In this document: piece after piece, positions 59,099 through 64,000 of the stretch
Layout: each line of letters starts with the position of its first letter
Numbering within the stretch: position 1 is the first letter of the stretch
DNA from: Rhodospirillales bacterium
Lineage (GTDB): Bacteria; Pseudomonadota; Alphaproteobacteria; Rhodospirillales; GLO-3
Assembly (NCBI GenBank): GCA_003354135.1
Contig: PIVK01000002.1
Coordinates: 1-64,000, forward strand
DNA length: 64,000 nucleotides
Direction of reading: 5' to 3'
Position numbers and translations under genes: made by a program
Notes under the pieces: model-generated
The model's database searches: none
What the model was told of the DNA's origin: nothing
The model's input: only the letters and a program-made list of their open reading frames with translations

Positions 59099-61063
59099 AT
59101 GACTGAAGATTTCGCTAAACTTCTCGAAGAGTCCCTCGGTGACTCCGAAAGCTTCGAGGGCCAGGTACTGAAGGGTACCATTCTTTCCCTCGCCAATGAT
59201 TTCGCCCTGGTGGATGTGGGCTTGAAGTCAGAGGGACGGGTCCCGCTGAATGAGTTCGGGGTTGGCGATGCCGATTCCGACGTCAAGATCGGAGACGTGG
59301 TGGACGTGTTCGTCGAACGCTACGAGGACCGTGACGGCGTCATCCGGCTGAGCCGCGAGAAGGCACGCCGCGAGGAAGCCTGGACCGACCTGGAGAAGAC
59401 CTTCAACGCCAGCCAACGTGTCAACGGCGTCATCTTCGGCCGTGTCAAGGGCGGCTTCATCGTCGACCTCTCGGGCGCCGTGGCCTTCCTGCCGGGCAGC
59501 CAGGTCGACATCCGCCCCGTGCGCGACATCTCGCCCCTGATGGGCGTCCCGCAGCCCTTCCAGATCCTCAAGATGGACCGAGCGCGCAACAACATCGTGG
59601 TCTCCCGCCGCGCGGTCCTTGAGGAAACCCGCGCGGAGGCCCGCTCCGAACTGATCGCCAACCTCTCCGAGGGACAGGTCCTCGAAGGCGTGGTCAAGAA
59701 CATCACCGATTACGGCGCTTTCGTCGATCTTGGCGGCGTCGACGGTCTTTTACATGTCACAGACATTTCCTGGCGGCGCATCAACCATCCGTCCGAAACC
59801 CTGCAGATCGGCCAGACGATCAACGTGCAGGTCGTCCGCTTCAATGCCGAGACCCAGCGCATCAGCCTCGGCATGAAGCAGCTCGAAGCCGATCCGTGGG
59901 AGGGTGTCGAAGCCAAGTATCCGGTGGGCAACCAACTCAAGGGCCGGGTCACCAATATCACCGACTACGGCGCCTTCGTCGAGTTGGAGCCGGGTGTCGA
60001 GGGCCTGGTCCACGTCTCCGAGATGAGCTGGACCAAGAAAAACATCCATCCCGGCAAAATCATCTCCACCAGCCAAGAAGTCGAGGTCATGGTGCTCGAC
60101 GCCGATCCCGAGAAGCGACGCATCTCGCTCGGCCTCAAGCAGTGCATGTCCAACCCTTGGGAGGCCTTCGCCGCCGACTTCCCCGTCGGAACCGACATCG
60201 AGGGCGAGGTCAAGAACATCACCGAATTCGGTCTCTTCATCGGTTTGTCCGGCAAGATCGACGGCATGGCCCACCTGTCCGATCTCAGCTGGGAAAAGCC
60301 GGGAGAGGAAGCGCTGCAGGACTACAAGAAGGGCGACATGGTCAAAGCCCGTGTCCTCGACGTCGACGTCGAAAAGGAGCGCATCAGCCTCGGTGTCAAG
60401 CAGCTCTCCTCCGATCCCTTCGAGGCCAGCGCCTCCAAGGTCAAGAGGGGGGCGGTGGTCACTTGCACCGTGACTGCGGTGACAGACGGCGGCATCGAGG
60501 TGTCGGTGGAGGGCATGTCTGGCTTCATCCGCAAGGCGGAACTCGGCCGTGACCGCTCCGAACAGCGTCCGGACCGCTTTGCTGCCGGCGAGAAGGTGGA
60601 CGCCAAGGTCACTCAGATCGACCGTTCCGGCCGCAAGCTGAGTCTTTCCATCAAGGCCCTGGAAGTGGCCGAAGAGAAGAAGGCGATGGCCGAGTACGGG
60701 TCGTCCGACTCCGGCGCCAGCCTGGGCGACATCCTGGGCGCGGCCCTGCAGGAGAAGAAAGAGGCCGTCGAGCAGAAGGAGGCCAAGGAGAAGCCCAAGA
60801 AGAAGGCCGCTCCAAAGAAGAAGGCTAAGGCCGAGGAAGAGGCTCCCGCTGAGGAGGCTCCGGCCGAGGAGAAGCCCAAGAAGAAGGCCGCTCCGAAGAA
60901 GAAGGCCAAGGCCGAGGAAGAGGCTCCCGCTGAGGAGGCTCTGACCGAGGAGAAGCCCAAGAAGAAGGCCGCTCCGAAGAAGAAGGCCAAGGCCGAGGAA
61001 GAGGCTCCCGCTGAGGAGGCTCCGGCCGAGGACGCCGCAGTCAAGGGCGAAGCCGAGTCCTGA
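59099..61063 (+). CDS. rpsA: 30S ribosomal protein S1
   Basis: A 654-residue S1 with six OB-fold S1 domains (about 18-85, 105-170, 190-260, 275-348, 362-434, 449-515). It promotes translation of mRNAs with structured leaders. Beyond residue 560 it has a lysine/alanine/glutamate tail built of three 27-residue repeats, so it is about 100 residues longer than E. coli S1. AAAGGT precedes the ATG. A strong terminator follows. Confidence 0.97.
   Translation: MTEDFAKLLEESLGDSESFEGQVLKGTILSLANDFALVDVGLKSEGRVPLNEFGVGDADSDVKIGDVVDVFVERYEDRDGVIRLSREKARREEAWTDLEKTFNASQRVNGVIFGRVKGGFIVDLSGAVAFLPGSQVDIRPVRDISPLMGVPQPFQILKMDRARNNIVVSRRAVLEETRAEARSELIANLSEGQVLEGVVKNITDYGAFVDLGGVDGLLHVTDISWRRINHPSETLQIGQTINVQVVRFNAETQRISLGMKQLEADPWEGVEAKYPVGNQLKGRVTNITDYGAFVELEPGVEGLVHVSEMSWTKKNIHPGKIISTSQEVEVMVLDADPEKRRISLGLKQCMSNPWEAFAADFPVGTDIEGEVKNITEFGLFIGLSGKIDGMAHLSDLSWEKPGEEALQDYKKGDMVKARVLDVDVEKERISLGVKQLSSDPFEASASKVKRGAVVTCTVTAVTDGGIEVSVEGMSGFIRKAELGRDRSEQRPDRFAAGEKVDAKVTQIDRSGRKLSLSIKALEVAEEKKAMAEYGSSDSGASLGDILGAALQEKKEAVEQKEAKEKPKKKAAPKKKAKAEEEAPAEEAPAEEKPKKKAAPKKKAKAEEEAPAEEALTEEKPKKKAAPKKKAKAEEEAPAEEAPAEDAAVKGEAES
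60788..61030 (+). repeat. 81-bp in-frame tandem repeat, three copies, in rpsA
   Basis: Units begin at 60788, 60869 and 60950 and differ by only a few bases. Each encodes 27 residues of the type EKPKKKAAPKKKAKAEEEAP. The near-identity of the DNA suggests recent expansion and possible copy-number variation. Confidence 0.9.
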
Positions 61064-61078
61064 CCGCGCGATTCCGGA

Positions 61079-61105
61079 GGCGGCCCCACACAGGGGCCGC
61101 CTTTT
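61079..61105 (+). terminator. rho-independent terminator after rpsA
   Basis: GGCGGCCCC and GGGGCCGCC form a perfect 9-bp stem with loop ACACA, followed by TTTT. It starts 16 bases after the rpsA stop. Confidence 0.88.
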
Positions 61106-61143
61106 CAGGACTCTTGACGGGACGACGAACCGGGGACAGGTAA

Positions 61144-62055
61144 ATGCCACTGCAAGCCGATCAAGCCGTCGACCGGCGCAGCCTCAAGCGGCAGCTGACG
61201 TTCTGGCGTATCGCCACCATCGTCACCCTCGTGATCGCGGCCATTGCCGCGACGAGTCGGTTCGCACAGACGGTGGGGCGTGACCATATCGCCCGCCTCA
61301 ATGTCATCGACATCATTTTCAGCGACCCCGAGCGCGATACGGCACTGGCCGATCTCATCAAGGCCGACAGTGCCAAGGCCCTGATCATCGACATCAACAG
61401 CCCCGGCGGGACCGTGGTCGGGGGCGAGGCCCTCTACCGAGCGCTCCGGCGGGTGGCGGAGAAGAAGCCGGTCGTCGCCGTGATGCGTGAAACCGCCACT
61501 TCGGCAGCCTATATGGCGGCGCTCGCCGCCGACTACATCGTCGCTTATGACGGGACGGTCACCGGTTCGGTGGGGGTGCTGTTGCAGACCGCCGACCTTA
61601 CCGAGCTGATGAAAAAGATCGGCATCAAGCCGGAAAGTGTCAAAAGCAGCCCCTTGAAGGCCCAGCCCAACCCCATGGAACCGTTCAGCGACGAAGCCCG
61701 TCAAGTGACCAAGGAACTGATTGCCGACCTGCACGCCATGTTCATCGACTTGGTGGCGGAACGGCGCAAGCTGCCACGCACCGACGCCGTGCGGCTGTCC
61801 GATGGGCGCATCTATACCGGGCGCCAAGCCAAGGAGAACGGGCTCGTCGACGCCCTGGGAGGCGAGCCGCAAGCCCGCAAATGGCTGGCCGAGACCCACG
61901 GCATCGAAGAGGATTTGCCCCTGAAAGAGATGCAAATCGAGCGCGAACAGCCCCTCTGGCGGCGCCTTTTCGAAGAATCTGGTGGAAAAGCTCTGTTTTC
62001 TGAACGCCTTAGGCTTGACGGGTTGGTCTCCGTTTGGCACCCTAGCTTTAAGTGA
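61144..62055 (+). CDS. sppA: signal peptide peptidase SppA (S49 family)
   Basis: A 303-residue short-form SppA that degrades cleaved signal peptides in the inner membrane. One membrane helix (about 22-38) is followed by the protease domain. The catalytic serine is S120 in TATSAAYMAAL, and the lysine base is probably K172 in SSPLKAQPNP. INSPGGTVVGG and GSVGVLLQ are conserved. The C-terminal 40 residues are less typical. Confidence 0.93.
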   Translation: MPLQADQAVDRRSLKRQLTFWRIATIVTLVIAAIAATSRFAQTVGRDHIARLNVIDIIFSDPERDTALADLIKADSAKALIIDINSPGGTVVGGEALYRALRRVAEKKPVVAVMRETATSAAYMAALAADYIVAYDGTVTGSVGVLLQTADLTELMKKIGIKPESVKSSPLKAQPNPMEPFSDEARQVTKELIADLHAMFIDLVAERRKLPRTDAVRLSDGRIYTGRQAKENGLVDALGGEPQARKWLAETHGIEEDLPLKEMQIEREQPLWRRLFEESGGKALFSERLRLDGLVSVWHPSFK

Positions 62056-62112
62056 GCGGCCCTATTGCAATTGCGGGGCAAGATAGCGGGACCATGCCGG
62101 AGGGACAGGACC

Positions 62113-62391
62113 ATGACTAAGTCGGAACTCATTGCACGTCTTGCCGAAGCCAATCCGCATCTTTATCAGCGGGACGTGGAACGGATCGTCACCACCATCT
62201 TTGACGAGATCACCGAAAGCCTGGCCCATGGCGACCGGGTGGAACTGCGCGGCTTCGGGGCCTTTTCGGTCAAGGAGCGCGGCGCCCGCACGGGCCGCAA
62301 CCCGCGCACCGGCGAGACCGTGGAAGTGGATGCCAAATACATCCCCTACTTCAAGACCGGAAAACAGCTTCGCCAGAAACTGAACACCTGA
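62113..62391 (+). CDS. ihfB: integration host factor subunit beta
   Basis: A 92-residue DNA-bending protein starting [12 protein letters not shown] after a GGAGGGACAGG ribosome-binding site. The beta-arm region [22 protein letters not shown] and [18 protein letters not shown] are the HU/IHF signature. It partners with IhfA (elsewhere) and assists sigma-54 promoters. It sits between sppA and lapA. Confidence 0.96.
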   Translation: MTKSELIARLAEANPHLYQRDVERIVTTIFDEITESLAHGDRVELRGFGAFSVKERGARTGRNPRTGETVEVDAKYIPYFKTGKQLRQKLNT

Positions 62392-62412
62392 CGTTCCGGG
62401 GCTGGTTTCGGC

Positions 62413-62814
62413 ATGATCCGCTTCGTCTCCTGGCTCGTTTCCTTGGGGCTTCTGGTTGCCGGGGTCGTCTTTGCCGTCACCAACCGCACGCTGGTCACCA
62501 TCAGCCTGGAACCCCTTTATTTCATCACCGATCTCCCGCTCTGCGGCGAGGGCGCGGTCTGCGGCCTCGAAGCCCCGATCTATCTTGTCGTGCTGGCCAG
62601 CATCGCACTTGGCTTCCTGTGGGGCGGCCTGTCGGCTTACAGTTCGGGATCGGGTGCGCGCCGCCAGGCCCGCACCATGGCCTACGAGGCCTCCAAGGCC
62701 ACGCGCGAGGCGGTTCGCTTGCGCGAGCAGGTGACCAAGCTGGAAGCGGAAAAGGCGGCGGCCCACATGGCAACGCCGGACGAACTCCCGGCTCCAACGT
62801 CCGATGACGCCTGA
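62413..62814 (+). CDS. lapA: LapA-domain membrane protein
   Basis: A 133-residue protein with two membrane helices (about 4-23 and 55-76) and a cytoplasmic coiled coil (about 85-120, ASKATREAVRLREQVTKLEAEK). This is the LapA/DUF1049 layout, linked to LPS assembly control with LapB in E. coli. It overlaps pyrF by 11 bases. ihfB-lapA-pyrF is a conserved run. Confidence 0.85.
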   Translation: MIRFVSWLVSLGLLVAGVVFAVTNRTLVTISLEPLYFITDLPLCGEGAVCGLEAPIYLVVLASIALGFLWGGLSAYSSGSGARRQARTMAYEASKATREAVRLREQVTKLEAEKAAAHMATPDELPAPTSDDA

Positions 62815-63523
62815 GACCGTGCCCCCCACCGACCGCATCTTCGTCGCCCTCGACACCACCGACGTCGCCAGCGCAGTCATGCTCGCAGGGCGGCTCAGAG
62901 GATTGGTTGGCGGGGTCAAGCTGGGCAAGGAGTTCTTCACCGCCAACGGCCCCTCCGGGGTGGCCGAGGTAACGGCGGCGGGTATGCCGGTCTTCCTGGA
63001 TCTCAAGTTCCACGACATTCCCAACACGGTGGCCGGCGCGGTGCGGGCCGCGCTGACGCTGAAGCCCTTCCTGCTCAACGTCCATGCCTCGGGCGGGGCC
63101 GCGATGATGCGGCGCGCGGTCGAGGCGGCGGCTGAAAGAGGACCCGGACGTCCGCTGATGCTGGCGGTGACCGTACTTACCTCGATGGGGCCGGAGGACC
63201 TCTCTCAGGTTGGCGTCACGCGCCCGGTCGAGGACCAAGTGGTGGCGCTGGCTCGTCTGGCACAAGAGAACGGTATGGACGGCGTCGTCTGCTCGGCCCG
63301 CGAGGTCGAGGCGTTGCGCGCCGCGTGCGGCCCCGACTTCAAACTGGTGGTGCCCGGGATCCGCCCCGCCTGGGCGGCCAAGGAAGACCAGAAGCGCGTC
63401 GTTACGCCTGCCGACGCGGTCCGCAGGGGCGCCGACTACCTCGTCATCGGCCGCCCCATCACCGGCGCAGCCGATCCGGTGGAAGCTGCAGGGCGTATCG
63501 CGGACGAGTTGGCGGGGTTCTGA
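62804..63523 (+). CDS. pyrF: orotidine-5'-phosphate decarboxylase PyrF
   Basis: A 239-residue enzyme making UMP. The catalytic motif is DLKFHDIPNT with D66, K68 and D71. The phosphate-binding loop near the C-terminus reads VIGRPITGAADPVEAA. It begins within the end of lapA, so the two are coupled. A small hairpin covers its stop. Confidence 0.96.
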   Translation: MTPETVPPTDRIFVALDTTDVASAVMLAGRLRGLVGGVKLGKEFFTANGPSGVAEVTAAGMPVFLDLKFHDIPNTVAGAVRAALTLKPFLLNVHASGGAAMMRRAVEAAAERGPGRPLMLAVTVLTSMGPEDLSQVGVTRPVEDQVVALARLAQENGMDGVVCSAREVEALRAACGPDFKLVVPGIRPAWAAKEDQKRVVTPADAVRRGADYLVIGRPITGAADPVEAAGRIADELAGF

Positions 63524-63538
63524 AGCGCCGGCGCGCTT
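63523..63538 (+). terminator. possible weak terminator after pyrF
   Basis: AAGCGC and GCGCTT pair around CGGC, directly at the pyrF stop, followed by only three T. Weak evidence. Confidence 0.3.
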
Positions 63539-63678
63539 TGCAGGTTCGCGGGACCCCGCCCCCGTTCCCCCCTCCCTTCTCCTATGTTCCGATCGAAGCC
63601 TCGTCCCCAATACCCAAAGGTTTAATCAAGACGTTAATAAACACGCGCTGAAACCAGCTTGAATGCGCAGCTTAGGCG

Positions 63679-63697
63679 GACTAAACTAAACTTAGTC
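63679..63697. promoter_or_regulatory. inverted repeat upstream of the antitoxin gene
   Basis: GACTAA and TTAGTC are arranged symmetrically with seven bases between, 17 bases before the antitoxin ATG. It fits an operator for autoregulation by the Phd-VapC complex; binding is inferred. Confidence 0.45.
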
Positions 63698-63713
63698 AAC
63701 AAAGGCCGCGCCC

Positions 63714-63962
63714 ATGGAAACCGTCAACGTCCACGAAGCTAAGACCCATCTCTCCCGCCTGCTGGAGAAGGTGGAGCATGGCGAGGAGGTCACCATCGCG
63801 CGGGCCGGACGGCCGATCGCCCGCCTCGTGCCGTTGGACAAGCCGAAGGCGCAGCGCAAGCCCGGGCGCCTCACGGGCAAGATCTGGGTCGCAGATGATT
63901 TTGACGATCCCCTGCCGGACGATCTCCTGCGGGCCTTCCATGGCGAGGACGAGGACGCGTGA
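63714..63962 (+). CDS. Phd/YefM-family antitoxin
   Basis: An 82-residue protein starting METVNVHEAKTHLSRLLEKV, the N-terminal DNA-binding fold of Phd antitoxins, then EEVTIARAGRPIARLVPL. The acidic C-terminal tail (DDFDDPLPDDLLRAF) is the toxin-binding segment. Its stop overlaps the toxin start (GTGA). Confidence 0.93.
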   Translation: METVNVHEAKTHLSRLLEKVEHGEEVTIARAGRPIARLVPLDKPKAQRKPGRLTGKIWVADDFDDPLPDDLLRAFHGEDEDA

Positions 63963-64000
63963 GGCTACTCCTCGACACCCATGTCGTTATCTGGTGGCTG
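63959..64000 (+). CDS. VapC-type PIN-domain toxin, N-terminal fragment at window edge
   Basis: A GTG overlapping the antitoxin stop opens a frame VRLLLDTHVVIWWL that reaches the window end. LDTHVVIWWL is the hallmark first strand of PIN-domain toxins, with the first catalytic aspartate. These cleave RNA, often tRNA, when the antitoxin is lost. The rest of the gene lies outside. Confidence 0.88.
   Translation, partial: MRLLLDTHVVIWWL

Noticed and set aside
59750-61150. 466-codon minus-strand leucine-rich frame opposite rpsA
   Set aside because: It is the antisense of the lysine/glutamate repeat tail, which produces a false leucine-rich repeat.

Overview
This window looks like the chromosome of a GC-rich alphaproteobacterium, most likely Rhodospirillales. 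The evidence is the set of typical neighbourhoods: kdsD-lptC-lptA-lptB-rpoN-hpf-ptsN, kdsB-pheA, aroA-cmk-rpsA-sppA-ihfB-lapA-pyrF, sdhCDAB, a CP4-like class II AroA, a zinc-ribbon TIGR02300-type protein and a 654-residue ribosomal protein S1. No rRNA operon, CRISPR array or intact transposase is visible.

Region 1 (0-18 kb) is a glycogen cluster: glgB-glgX-malQ on the plus strand, then msrAB, and glgA-glgP on the minus strand facing away from glgC. Together these genes make ADP-glucose, polymerise and branch it, and debranch and phosphorolyse the polymer. A 3.8-kb AT-richer island splits the cluster between msrAB and glgP. The island carries only an AAA ATPase and a subtilisin-like protease, which I read as an IetAS-type toxin-antitoxin/anti-phage pair. 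It is bounded by an exact 33-bp direct repeat formed by the last codons of glgP, so it appears to have integrated into the 3' end of glgP.

Region 2 (17.7-21.3 kb) has a cysteine-less DsrC/TusE-like protein, an orphan soluble PAS histidine kinase, and about 1.5 kb without a convincing gene. That gap holds tandem dyad repeats, strong hairpins and a small cluster of DnaA-box-like sites.

Region 3 (21-35.5 kb) has succinate dehydrogenase (sdhCDAB). It is followed by a long overlapping minus-strand operon of a small membrane protein, hisN, a PAS-GGDEF diguanylate cyclase and yejABEF. Divergently placed are kdsB, pheA and a CofD-like gene.

Region 4 (35.5-48 kb) is more accessory: a Lon protease fragment, a sulfotransferase, putA, a four-gene GldA/F/G-like ABC system with a DUF4340 protein, an M17 aminopeptidase, a MarR-type regulator and an NDUFA9-like reductase. 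Several short tandem repeats lie between these genes.

Region 5 (48-64 kb) is the conserved core: tRNA-Leu(CAG), a short RNase D, LPS precursor and transport genes, rpoN, hpf, ptsN, hsp20, tRNA-Ala(GGC), aroA-cmk-rpsA, sppA, ihfB, lapA and pyrF. The window ends in a Phd/VapC toxin-antitoxin pair whose toxin runs off the edge.
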